Of a stretch of 11,505 bases of DNA, positions 1-6,740 are shown piece after piece. The notes under the pieces were generated by a model. The model was not told the origin of the DNA. It worked only from the letters and a program-made list of their open reading frames with translations, and searched no databases. Position 1 is the stretch's first letter, and every line of letters starts with the position of its first letter. Source of the stretch: an uncultured Candidatus Saccharibacteria bacterium (GTDB lineage: Bacteria > Patescibacteriota > Saccharimonadia > Saccharimonadales > Saccharimonadaceae); assembly GCA_938046495.1 (NCBI GenBank), contig CALIXG010000012.1, positions 1 to 11,505 of the forward strand, written 5' to 3'. The position numbers and the translations under genes are program-made.

Positions 1-1016
1 CACTTTCTTATGCTCAGCTAGTCGATACTATGGAGGTCACCGATGGTACCCGTCGTTACATGCATCACTATAATGCGCCAAGCTACACCGTTGGTGAAAC
101 TGGTCGCATCGGTGCTCCAGGTCGTCGTGAAATTGGCCACGGCTATCTAGCTGAACGTGCGCTTATTCCAGTGCTTCCAGATAAAGAAGAATTCCCATAT
201 GCGATTCGTTCTGTTACCGAAATCATGTCTCAAAACGGTTCCACCTCAATGGCCGCTACCTGTTCTTCCTGTCTAGCTCTCATGGATGCTGGTGTGCCAA
301 TCAAGCGCCCAGTCTCCGGTGTAGCTATGGGTTTGATGCTCGACGGTGAAACTCCACATGTCCTCACTGACCTTATGGACGCTGAAGATTTTGCTGGCGA
401 CATGGATTTTAAGGTTACTGGTACTGAAAAAGGTATTACCGCTCTTCAGATGGATATGAAAGTCCACGGTCTGCCAGTTTCGATTCTCGAACAGGCCATC
501 CAGCAATCTCATACTGGCCGTATGTTCATCTTGGAACATTTGAAATCTATTCTCCCTGCGCCACGTCCTAAGCTTTCCGAGTATGCTCCACGTATTGAAA
601 AATTAATGGTCAAACAGGATAAAATCGGTGCCGTCATCGGTAAGGGTGGTGAAATGATTAACAAAATCACCTCCGAAACTGGTGCTCAAGTCGATATTGA
701 TGATTCTGGCTTGATTACGGTTTCTGGTACCGATGCAACGAAAATCGAACGTGCCGTCGAGTGGATTAAATCCCTTGTCGAAGAACCAGAAGTTGGTAAA
801 ATTTATATCGGTAAGGTCGTCAATATTAAAGATTTCGGTGCCTTTGTCAATATCATGCCAGGTATCGATGGAATGCTTCACATTTCACAAATTTCCGACA
901 AGCGTGTCGAAAAAGTGGAAGATGTCTTGAAGTTAGGTGACGAGGTGAAAGTTCGCCTCGACGCTATCGACGATAAGGGCCGCCTTTCCCTCTCGATGAA
1001 GCGCGTTGAACAATAA
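1..1016 (+). CDS. pnp: Polynucleotide phosphorylase (PNPase), C-terminal part, 5' end outside window
   Basis: This is the 3'-to-5' phosphorolytic exoribonuclease of RNA decay, which releases nucleoside diphosphates using inorganic phosphate. The reading frame is open from position 3, so the gene begins before the window; the first ATG at 30 is internal. About 338 of the family's usual 700 or so residues are present. Visible are the end of the second RNase PH domain, with the YxVGETGR and APGRREIGHG motifs, the phosphate-site stretch NGSTSMA, and the GDMDFKVTG motif carrying the catalytic aspartates. A KH domain follows with the loop GKGG (in AVIGKGGEMINKI), then an S1 RNA-binding domain (KIYIGKVVNIKDFGAFV). 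The protein ends shortly after S1 at KRVEQ with a TAA stop, as in compact PNPases. A terminator follows directly. Identification is secure; only the N-terminal half is unseen. Confidence 0.97.
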   Translation, partial: LSYAQLVDTMEVTDGTRRYMHHYNAPSYTVGETGRIGAPGRREIGHGYLAERALIPVLPDKEEFPYAIRSVTEIMSQNGSTSMAATCSSCLALMDAGVPIKRPVSGVAMGLMLDGETPHVLTDLMDAEDFAGDMDFKVTGTEKGITALQMDMKVHGLPVSILEQAIQQSHTGRMFILEHLKSILPAPRPKLSEYAPRIEKLMVKQDKIGAVIGKGGEMINKITSETGAQVDIDDSGLITVSGTDATKIERAVEWIKSLVEEPEVGKIYIGKVVNIKDFGAFVNIMPGIDGMLHISQISDKRVEKVEDVLKLGDEVKVRLDAIDDKGRLSLSMKRVEQ

Positions 1017-1027
1017 AGTAGAAAAAT

Positions 1028-1058
1028 AAAATAGCGCGGCTCGTTCGCGTTATTTTTA
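1028..1058 (+). terminator. Rho-independent terminator of pnp
   Basis: An 11-bp stem pairs 1028-1038 with 1046-1056, including one G-U pair at 1034/1050, around a 7-nt loop. It ends in a run of T and begins 12 bases after the pnp stop codon. The orientation and U-tract fit termination on the + strand. Confidence 0.8.
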
Positions 1059-1101
1059 TGTATGGGGTATTTAATAATTATAGAATTCAAAAATCTATTA
1101 C

Positions 1102-1135
1102 ACTAAAAAAGAGCCCCATGGGGCTCTTTTTTAGT
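1102..1135. terminator. Perfect 34-bp palindrome, bidirectional terminator between convergent genes
   Basis: Positions 1102-1135 are a perfect inverted repeat centred between 1118 and 1119. The GC core is GAGCCCC/GGGGCTC, flanked by six A on one side and six T on the other. Either strand therefore gives a stable hairpin followed by a U-tract. It lies 4 bases beyond the stop codon of the - strand gene at 1140-1907 and acts as a backup terminator for pnp. In practice the RNA needs a few unpaired central bases, so the 16-bp arms fold with a small loop. Confidence 0.9.
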
Positions 1136-1139
1136 ATTG

Positions 1140-1907
1140 CTAGATCTTTACGACTTCATTCTTTTCGGTGATACAGTTAAAAGGCGTATTCTTTTCATGA
1201 ATGGTGTTATATGTTAAATCATGAAAGACTGTCTTTTCTTCTTCAGTTAATTTAGCGCATTCTGGAATCTGAGTCCATGGTTGTAAAATTTTCCATTCAC
1301 CAGAAGGAATAGCCTTATAGAAGGTGGCAGGACCAGCAGTGCCGATTCCGAATCCTTCATCAAACACCATATAACTTCCATCCTCAGTATTTCCGTCAAA
1401 ATGGCCTAGCTTTGATAGGGAGCCACGAGCTACTAGGTATTGGCCGTTATTGGAAGTTTGAATATCAGTAATAGCGGCTGTGGTGAATGTGTATTGATAG
1501 CGACGCTTTGTTGCTTCGTTGTAATATGGGGTAGTATCCATAGTTTCTTTTTTTAATTTCTCTTTGAAGATTTCCCAATCTGCCTTAAACGCCATCGGCT
1601 TCACAATCTCTTTCACCGTGACATTATCTTGCTTTATGTCAGTGATTTTGGTTTGGGTAGCTTCTTCGTATTTTGCGATAGATTCATTTGCAGACTTTAC
1701 TTTTTCTTTCGATTCTACAAGCTCTTCGTTTAGTTTTTTAGTATCTTTGTTCTTCGAAGTATAAACATAAGCTAAAGCGCTACCTAAAGCTAAGGTAGTA
1801 ATAGCAAAAAATATGGCCATAGCCTTCACTCCGCCATGACCCTGCGCTTTTGCTTCACTATGCACCGTATTTATCCCTGCATTATTCTCGAAATTAGTAT
1901 CATTCAT
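1140..1907 (-). CDS. Membrane-anchored protein of unknown function with coiled coil
   Basis: I do not recognise a family in this 255-residue protein. A hydrophilic N-terminus of about 28 residues is followed by one hydrophobic segment (about 29-49, AMAIFFAITTLALGSALAY). Next is a Lys/Glu-rich stretch (about 54-85) that looks like a coiled coil, then a globular C-terminal domain (about 100-255). With no positive residues between the segment and its outer edge, and lysines after it, topology is uncertain, but an anchored extracytoplasmic domain is the simplest reading. Two cysteines near the C-terminus (about 217 in IPECAKL and 245 in PFNCITE) could form a disulfide. The start at 1907 is supported by AGGAGAG at 1919-1925, 11 bases upstream. 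It is transcribed alone, convergent with pnp, and ends at the shared palindromic terminator. The overall plan (short cytoplasmic tail, one membrane helix, soluble domain) resembles that of the unrelated-looking gene at 6741-7640. Confidence 0.8.
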   Translation of the reverse strand: MNDTNFENNAGINTVHSEAKAQGHGGVKAMAIFFAITTLALGSALAYVYTSKNKDTKKLNEELVESKEKVKSANESIAKYEEATQTKITDIKQDNVTVKEIVKPMAFKADWEIFKEKLKKETMDTTPYYNEATKRRYQYTFTTAAITDIQTSNNGQYLVARGSLSKLGHFDGNTEDGSYMVFDEGFGIGTAGPATFYKAIPSGEWKILQPWTQIPECAKLTEEEKTVFHDLTYNTIHEKNTPFNCITEKNEVVKI

Positions 1908-1954
1908 GATGACTTTTTCTCTCCTAAAAATTTATTAATAATAGTGAAATAAAA

Positions 1955-1960
1955 ATTATA
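1955..1960 (-). promoter_or_regulatory. Candidate -10 box for the gene at 1140-1907
   Basis: The - strand reads TATAAT here, which would place the transcription start near 1948 and give a leader of about 41 bases containing the AGGAGAG ribosome site. The surrounding sequence is so AT-rich that chance matches are likely, and no good -35 box is visible. Confidence 0.35.
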
Positions 1961-2015
1961 AAAAATATAATCCTTTCTAATTATGTTTATATATAAGAAT
2001 GCCCAAAAAAGCAAT

Positions 2016-2047
2016 AAAAAACAGGATTATTTCAGTATAATCCTGTT
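2016..2047 (-). terminator. Terminator of ftsK
   Basis: An 11-bp perfect stem pairs 2020-2030 with 2037-2047 around a 6-nt loop. On the - strand it is followed by five T (complement of 2016-2020). It begins 6 bases past the ftsK stop codon. Confidence 0.85.
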
Positions 2048-2053
2048 GTAATT

Positions 2054-4300
2054 TTAGCTATTGGCTAACTGGTCGAATTCTTCCAGGGATTTAATCATCA
2101 CGTCGCGTGGTTTATTGCCATTGGCTGGGCCAATTACCCCGATTTCTTCCAACCAAATCGCGAGACCCGAGACGAAACCGTGACCCTTACCGAGGTAGGT
2201 TTGCAACATCGCCGTCGAGAATTTACCTTTCGATAAAGTGATCTCAATCGCCTTGCGCACCACTGGGTCGGATGGATCGTATTTACGTCCGAGCTCACCG
2301 AAGGAACCGCCATCTGAAGGCCCCATACCCTTAATCTGCACTGCTTGAGAAATCACCTCATTGTTATATTCTGGTTGTCTCTGTTCGCGGAGGAAGTTGG
2401 CTAGTTTATTAATCTCATCATCCGAAGCAAAGGCACCCTGAATACGACGTGGTTTACCCATCATCTCGGTGGTCAACATCAGCATATCACCGTTACCGAG
2501 CAGTTTTTCTGCTCCACCGGTTTCGAGCATCATGCGTGAGTCGATACCGTTTAACACCTTGAAGGCAATACGGCCCGGAATGTTCGCCTTGATCAGACCA
2601 GTTACCACTTTTACTTCTGGACGCTGGGTGGCGAGTACCAAGTGAATACCCGAGGCACGACCTTTCTGCGCGATACGGACAATTAATTGCTCGAGGTCTT
2701 TACCTGCTTGCATCATCAAGTCTGCCATCTCATCGATAATAATTACAATGTAAGGCATCTTATTATTCTGTGTATCGTCTTCCGATTCGTCACCATTTTT
2801 CTTGGCTTCTTCCGCGCGCGCCTTCATTTTTTCGTTATAGTCTTCAATTTTCTTCACGCGTTCTTCCGCCAGGCAAGCATAGCGACGCTCCATTTCATTC
2901 ACTGCCCACTTCATCGCCGAAAGCGCCTTATCGGTCGCCGTAATAATTGGCGTCAAAAGATGTGGAATATCATTATATTGTGCCATTTCTACCTGCTTTG
3001 GGTCCACGATAATTAATTTCATGTCGCTTGGCGCATTACGATAAAGCAGGGAAGAAATCAAAATATTCGTCATTACCGACTTACCAGAACCGGTAGTACC
3101 AGCGATCAGAAGGTGAGGCATTTTCGCGAGGTTAGCAATAATTGTGTTGCCGGAAATGTCTTTACCTACGGCGAAACAAAGTGCGGCCTGTTCTTTTTTC
3201 CAGCGGTCACTTTCAAGAAGACTCCTTAGGCTTACGCTTTCTTTACGAACGTTCGGAATTTCTATACCGACTAGACGCGTACCTGGAATCGGCGCCTCAA
3301 TACGCACGCTCTCGGTAGCCAGGTTCAATGCCAACTCCTTATCGCGGGCTGCAATCTTCGAAAGAATCACCCCCGCAGGTGGACGAATCGTATATTGAGT
3401 CACCGAAGGACCGATGTTGGCACCCTCGACTTCGACATCAATTCCGAAATCTACGAAAGTGGACTTAATAATTACTGCATTCTGCTGAATATTGCCGCCA
3501 TCTGGTGGAATATGCTTCTTAGAAAGAAATTCCACGTTTGGCATCTTCCAATCTGGGTCAGAAGCCGCAGTCAAAGCACGCTCCGGTTCTGGCTCCGCTG
3601 GTTTTTCCATACTGGCCTTTTTCACCTCAAGTTTTGGCGTCTTCAGTTCGGCTGCTGACATTTCGATGCCATTGGCCTTAATACGAATTGGTGCATCGAG
3701 TGGGGCGACTTCACGTTCGGCTTTTCGAGCTACTCTAGCATTTTCGGAATCTTCCGCCTTGCGACCAGTGCGGAAAAGATTGGCAAAATCCTTAAACACG
3801 GTCAGTGGGGAAAGCTGGAGAATGAAAATTCCCGTAATAAAAATCAATACGATATAAATAAAGGCTGCGACTGATGGATCGAGTAATTGAGTAACTAGAT
3901 GATTTAAGGCATCGCCAATTACGCCACCAGTTAAATTTTTCGTACCATAAGAAGGCAAGTCGAAAATACCCGCCAACCAGAGAATCATCAGGAAAGAAGT
4001 GACCCAAATCACGGTCGGGAGACGATTATCCTCGGTGAGGAAAATTTTCACTGCCAGATAAACCAAAATCACTGGAATCGCATAGGTTGCATAGCCGACC
4101 ACATAGAGTGAACCGCTATGGAAATCGTTCAATAAATTACCGCCGTTGCCGAACCAAGTCATAATCAAAACGACCGAAATCACAATCATTAATAGGGCCA
4201 TTACTTGGCGCCAAAATCCCCCTGGTAGTTGATGGGTTGGAGCGGGGTCTTTTGCTCTACCTCTAGACGTTCGACGTCTTCCTCGTGTTTGTTTAGCCAT
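2054..4300 (-). CDS. ftsK: DNA translocase FtsK/SpoIIIE
   Basis: This is the septum-localised motor that pumps chromosomal DNA during division. The basic N-terminus (RGRRRTSRGR) precedes about four hydrophobic segments within residues 30-170. A charged linker (about 180-250) leads to the motor. Walker A is GTTGSGKS (about 401-408) and Walker B is VIIIDEMAD (about 523). The motor also contains VDPKQVEMAQY and the ATQRPEV stretch typical of the family. The C-terminal winged-helix gamma domain ends with GVIGPANGNKPRDVM. At about 748 residues it is near the usual length for compact FtsK proteins. The start at 4300 (MAKQTRG) is preferred over the in-frame ATG at 4306. A TATAAT box touches the upstream ATG, so transcription would begin at 4300, and neither ATG has a Shine-Dalgarno site. 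It is divergent from the rpsF operon. The gamma domain's usual IGYNRA motif is replaced by KGHGFVS, so sequence-directed reading may differ. Confidence 0.96.
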   Translation of the reverse strand: MAKQTRGRRRTSRGRAKDPAPTHQLPGGFWRQVMALLMIVISVVLIMTWFGNGGNLLNDFHSGSLYVVGYATYAIPVILVYLAVKIFLTEDNRLPTVIWVTSFLMILWLAGIFDLPSYGTKNLTGGVIGDALNHLVTQLLDPSVAAFIYIVLIFITGIFILQLSPLTVFKDFANLFRTGRKAEDSENARVARKAEREVAPLDAPIRIKANGIEMSAAELKTPKLEVKKASMEKPAEPEPERALTAASDPDWKMPNVEFLSKKHIPPDGGNIQQNAVIIKSTFVDFGIDVEVEGANIGPSVTQYTIRPPAGVILSKIAARDKELALNLATESVRIEAPIPGTRLVGIEIPNVRKESVSLRSLLESDRWKKEQAALCFAVGKDISGNTIIANLAKMPHLLIAGTTGSGKSVMTNILISSLLYRNAPSDMKLIIVDPKQVEMAQYNDIPHLLTPIITATDKALSAMKWAVNEMERRYACLAEERVKKIEDYNEKMKARAEEAKKNGDESEDDTQNNKMPYIVIIIDEMADLMMQAGKDLEQLIVRIAQKGRASGIHLVLATQRPEVKVVTGLIKANIPGRIAFKVLNGIDSRMMLETGGAEKLLGNGDMLMLTTEMMGKPRRIQGAFASDDEINKLANFLREQRQPEYNNEVISQAVQIKGMGPSDGGSFGELGRKYDPSDPVVRKAIEITLSKGKFSTAMLQTYLGKGHGFVSGLAIWLEEIGVIGPANGNKPRDVMIKSLEEFDQLANS

Positions 4301-4306
4301 AAACAT

Positions 4307-4323
4307 ATTATAGCATAATTATA
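4307..4323 (-). promoter_or_regulatory. ftsK promoter, tandem TATAAT with extended -10, probably leaderless
   Basis: On the - strand this reads TATAATTATGCTATAAT. The gene-proximal TATAAT (4307-4312) is preceded by TGC, an extended -10, and its last base is 7 nt before the A of ATG at 4300. Transcription is thus expected to begin at that A. The second TATAAT (4318-4323) would give an 11-nt leader without a ribosome site. No convincing -35 box is visible. The same 17 bases occur at the promoter of the gene at 10251-11249. Confidence 0.65.
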
Positions 4324-4426
4324 GGGATAAAAATCTGTTAAAAATTAAAAATAGAGCGCCAAATGTTGCTGCTAAAAATTACAATGATTTTTATTGTGGA
4401 AAACTCTGTATTTTTCTCTATTTTCA

Positions 4427-4435
4427 TGCTATAAT
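4427..4435 (+). promoter_or_regulatory. Promoter of the rpsF operon (extended -10)
   Basis: TGCTATAAT is an extended -10 element, predicting a start near 4442 and a 56-nt leader to the rpsF GTG. The -35 region (4407-4412, TGTATT) is poor, which fits dependence on the TGn extension. It directs the six-gene operon ending at 7640; I see no other strong promoter within it. Confidence 0.7.
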
Positions 4436-4452
4436 CTATACATTATTAGCTC

Positions 4453-4478
4453 AGCAAGTAACTTAAGGTGTACTTGCT
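4453..4478 (+). promoter_or_regulatory. Hairpin in the rpsF leader
   Basis: AGCAAGTA (4453-4460) pairs perfectly with TACTTGCT (4471-4478) around a 10-nt loop. It sits 6 bases before the rpsF ribosome site AAAGGAG (4485-4491). In many bacteria the S6:S18 complex represses its own mRNA by binding a leader structure with a bulged CCG. This leader has no CCG anywhere, so a regulatory role here is inference from position only. Confidence 0.5.
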
Positions 4479-4497
4479 TTAACCAAAGGAGTGCAAA

Positions 4498-4848
4498 GTG
4501 AAACAGTATGAACTTACTGTCTTGATTCATCCTGATCTCGAGATGAATCTGACACCAGCCTTAGACAAAATTAAGAAACTCATTGAGTCTAACGACGGTA
4601 AAATCGTCAAAGAAGTCAATGAAGGTAAGAAGCGTTTGGCTTATCCTATCGAAAAAGAAGACTATGCCGTCTACTACGCCTTTGATTTGGAACTTCCAGC
4701 TCAGGCTCCAGCCAAGATTTCTTCTACTCTTAATATCACCGAGGAAGTCTTACGTTATCTCTTAGTCACCGTCGATGAACGCAAAGCTAAATTTGAAGCT
4801 AAGCGCAAAGCCCGTGCTGACAAAAAAGAGTCTAAAGACGAAGAATAA
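4498..4848 (+). CDS. rpsF: 30S ribosomal protein S6
   Basis: S6 binds 16S rRNA in the platform of the small subunit as a dimer with S18, whose gene lies two genes downstream. The 116-residue protein shows the S6 fold signature: MKQYELTVLIHP at the first strand, GKKRLAYPIEKEDYAVYYAF in the centre, and ITEEVLRYLLVTVDE near the end. A charged Lys/Glu-rich tail follows (about 96-116). The start is GTG, fixed by AAAGGAG (4485-4491) at 6 bases. It is the first gene of the rpsF-ssb-rpsR cluster, an order conserved across bacteria. Identification is secure. Confidence 0.98.
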   Translation: MKQYELTVLIHPDLEMNLTPALDKIKKLIESNDGKIVKEVNEGKKRLAYPIEKEDYAVYYAFDLELPAQAPAKISSTLNITEEVLRYLLVTVDERKAKFEAKRKARADKKESKDEE

Positions 4849-4873
4849 TTAAACAATTAAGTGAGGTATATTT

Positions 4874-5305
4874 ATGGCGCGGGGATTTAGTAAAGCAATC
4901 ATTATCGGTAATGTTGTTCGCGACCCAGAAACTAGAGCTACGACTTCTGGCTCAGAAGTTACTAGCTTCTCAGTGGCGGTGAACTATAATTACGTGATGA
5001 ACGGCGAAAAGAAAGAACAAGTTTCTTATATCGAAGTTTCTGCTTGGGGTAAACCAGGTAATGTGATTGCTCAATATGCAAAAAAAGGTACACCAATCAT
5101 GGTCTCAGGCCGCTTGTCTCAACGTACTTATGAAGATAAGACCGGTGCCAAGCGTTCCGCAGTGGAAATCGTTATGGAAGACTTTAACCTACTCGGTAGC
5201 AGATCCCAAGAATCTACCACCAGTAATTACAGTCAGGCTATGCCAGATTCTATTCCAGATGATATTCCAGATGGCGAAATCGACCTCAGTGAAGTACCAT
5301 TCTAA
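4874..5305 (+). CDS. ssb: Single-stranded DNA-binding protein SSB
   Basis: SSB coats single-stranded DNA during replication and repair and recruits partner enzymes through its acidic C-terminal tip. The 143-residue protein has a single OB fold (about 1-107) with the family's opening FSKAIIIGNVVRDPETR, the YIEVSAWGK strand and the GTPIMVSGRLSQRTYEDKTG segment. A flexible linker follows, then an acidic tail ending EIDLSEVPF, which keeps the hydrophobic Pro-Phe tip used for protein contacts. The linker also contains IPDDIPDGE, which partly mimics the tip. GTGAGG at 4861-4866 supports the ATG. It sits between rpsF and rpsR as in most bacteria. Confidence 0.98.
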   Translation: MARGFSKAIIIGNVVRDPETRATTSGSEVTSFSVAVNYNYVMNGEKKEQVSYIEVSAWGKPGNVIAQYAKKGTPIMVSGRLSQRTYEDKTGAKRSAVEIVMEDFNLLGSRSQESTTSNYSQAMPDSIPDDIPDGEIDLSEVPF

Positions 5306-5332
5306 TAATTAAAGCGAGAAAAGAGAGAAAAA

Positions 5333-5530
5333 ATGAGAAGAATCAAGAACGATCCAAATCTTTATTTCGATTATAAAGATATCAAAACCATGCAACGCTA
5401 CATCGATGTTTATGGTCGTATCGAACCAATCGCTAAGACTGGTTTATCTGCTAAACAACAACGTCAATTAGCTGTCGCTGTTAAGCGTGCCCGTCATCTA
5501 GCCCTCCTACCATTTGTTTCAAATAACTAA
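5333..5530 (+). CDS. rpsR: 30S ribosomal protein S18
   Basis: S18 partners S6 on the small-subunit platform. The 65-residue protein contains [34 protein letters not shown] and [13 protein letters not shown], all diagnostic of the family. It is about 10 residues shorter than the E. coli protein, and the loss is at the N-terminus. It has no cysteines, so it is of the zinc-independent type. The ribosome site is weak (purine-rich AGAGAG at about 5322-5327). It is third in the operon, 27 bases after ssb. Confidence 0.97.
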   Translation: MRRIKNDPNLYFDYKDIKTMQRYIDVYGRIEPIAKTGLSAKQQRQLAVAVKRARHLALLPFVSNN

Positions 5531-5541
5531 AAAGGAGAATT

Positions 5542-6102
5542 ATGTACGGACCTACCGATTTAAAGAAAAACACTCTAATTACTCTTGATGGTCAGCCATA
5601 CAAGGTTATTGAATATTCCCAAAAAGTAATGGGACGTGGTGGCTCAATCGTCAACGTACGTGTCAAAAACTTAATCACTGGTGCGCTTATTCCTAAGACT
5701 TTTAAGGGTCAGGAAAAGATTGAGCCAGCTGAAGTTTCTACCAAAAAAGTACAATACCTCTATCGTGATGAGGAGAAATTCTACTTCATGGACCCAACCA
5801 CTTTTGAGCAATACGAATTGTCTTCTGATATGGTCGGCGATTCCAAAGATTTTATGAAAGACGGTGATGAGATGGAAATCCAATTCTACAATGGAACCGC
5901 CATCAACCTCACTCTTCCTAAGAATCTTTGGCTCGAAGTGACCTACACCGAAAATGCCGTCAAGGGCGATACTTCCACTTCCGTGATGAAGGATGCTACC
6001 CTCGAAACTGGCGTGGTGATTAAGGTTCCTGCCTTTATTAAAGAAGGCGATGTGGTTTCTGTGGATACGGAAACTTACGCTTACCGTGAACGTAAAAAAT
6101 AA
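5542..6102 (+). CDS. efp: Translation elongation factor P
   Basis: EF-P binds stalled ribosomes between the P and E sites and speeds peptide-bond formation at consecutive prolines. At 186 residues it has the full three-domain length: an N-terminal KOW-like domain (about 1-65), a central OB domain (about 66-128, YLYRDEEKFYFMDPTTFEQ) and a C-terminal OB domain (about 130-186, GVVIKVPAFIKEGDVVSVDT). The tip of the domain I loop is MGRGG, with Arg32 where E. coli has the lysine that is beta-lysylated. Arginine at this place is the residue rhamnosylated by EarP in some bacteria; no EarP gene is in the window. AGGAG at 5533-5537 supports the start, 11 bases after the rpsR stop. Confidence 0.97.
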   Translation: MYGPTDLKKNTLITLDGQPYKVIEYSQKVMGRGGSIVNVRVKNLITGALIPKTFKGQEKIEPAEVSTKKVQYLYRDEEKFYFMDPTTFEQYELSSDMVGDSKDFMKDGDEMEIQFYNGTAINLTLPKNLWLEVTYTENAVKGDTSTSVMKDATLETGVVIKVPAFIKEGDVVSVDTETYAYRERKK

Positions 6103-6106
6103 TTAG

Positions 6107-6739
6107 ATGAAAAAAGCGATAGAATCTAAAAAATCTGAAGTTACATCAGATGTAGTTTCTCGAGCGGAGAATAAGCTTGCTGGGGCATCGCAAGCTTTTT
6201 CTTTTGATTTTCGAGATAAAACCGTGCTGGATATTGGATCAAGTACTGGTGGTTTTACCGAATATGCTTTGCGCCGTGGTGCGAAGCGGGTTTTTGCGGT
6301 CGAAAAGGGAACCAATCAGATGAAGGCCCCACTCCGCTTCGATCCGCGGATTACGCTTCTGGAAAAGACCGATATCTTTTTGGTGGATTTTACGCAGTTT
6401 GGTCCACTCGATGTAGTGCTGGCCGACGTCTCTTTTGTCTCTCTGAAAAAAGTGCTCGCTCATGTGAAGCTCCAGCCCGAAGTTCGCTCGGCCGATTTTT
6501 TGATGATGTTAAAACCTCAGTTTGAAGCCAAATCCTTTCAGCTTAAAAACGGTATCGTGAAAAACGAAAAAATCCGTCGTGAAATTATTAAAGATTTTGA
6601 ACTCTGGCTCAAGCAAAATCACTTTAAGGTGGTGGACAAGCGCGATAATTTTCTGGCCGGCAAAAACGGCAACGTCGAACGCTTCTATTATTTGAAATTG
6701 GTTGAAAACTCCGTGCGTTCGCATTATAATCATAAGTAA
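6107..6739 (+). CDS. TlyA-like FtsJ-family rRNA methyltransferase without S4 domain
   Basis: The protein resembles the catalytic domain of TlyA/YqxC, which 2'-O-methylates cytidines in rRNA using S-adenosylmethionine. Features in order are VVSRAENKLAGA (about 16-27, matching the YVSRGGxKL entry of TlyA), the cofactor motif DIGSSTGGFT (42-51), RRGAKRVFAVEKG (56-68), LADVSFVSL (105-113) and MLKPQFEA (134-141). TlyA proteins are usually about 270 residues with an N-terminal S4 RNA-binding domain of about 60. Here there are only 210 and the S4 part is missing. An in-frame TAG at 6104-6106 lies directly before the ATG, so no longer form is possible. It starts 4 bases after efp with no ribosome site, suggesting translational coupling. 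Family placement is firm; the exact rRNA target is unknown. Confidence 0.85.
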   Translation: MKKAIESKKSEVTSDVVSRAENKLAGASQAFSFDFRDKTVLDIGSSTGGFTEYALRRGAKRVFAVEKGTNQMKAPLRFDPRITLLEKTDIFLVDFTQFGPLDVVLADVSFVSLKKVLAHVKLQPEVRSADFLMMLKPQFEAKSFQLKNGIVKNEKIRREIIKDFELWLKQNHFKVVDKRDNFLAGKNGNVERFYYLKLVENSVRSHYNHK

Positions 6740-6740
6740 T

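Noticed and set aside
3492..3857. A 121-codon open frame on the + strand inside ftsK
   Set aside because: It lies opposite the FtsK linker and membrane region, which is clearly coding on the other strand; no promoter or ribosome site is visible.
4395..4403. A DnaA-box-like sequence TGTGGAAAA between ftsK and rpsF
   Set aside because: It is a single site with one mismatch, without further boxes, an AT-rich unwinding array or dnaA nearby, so it gives no support for an origin.
4468..4482. A tiny upstream frame GTG TAC TTG CTT TAA in the rpsF leader
   Set aside because: It has four codons with no proper ribosome site and overlaps the leader hairpin, so it is most likely chance.
6702..6740. Longer start for the TPR-like protein at 6702
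   Set aside because: It would overlap the methyltransferase gene by 38 bases and adds a hydrophobic stretch made from that gene's shifted frame. The ATG at 6741 right after the stop is simpler.
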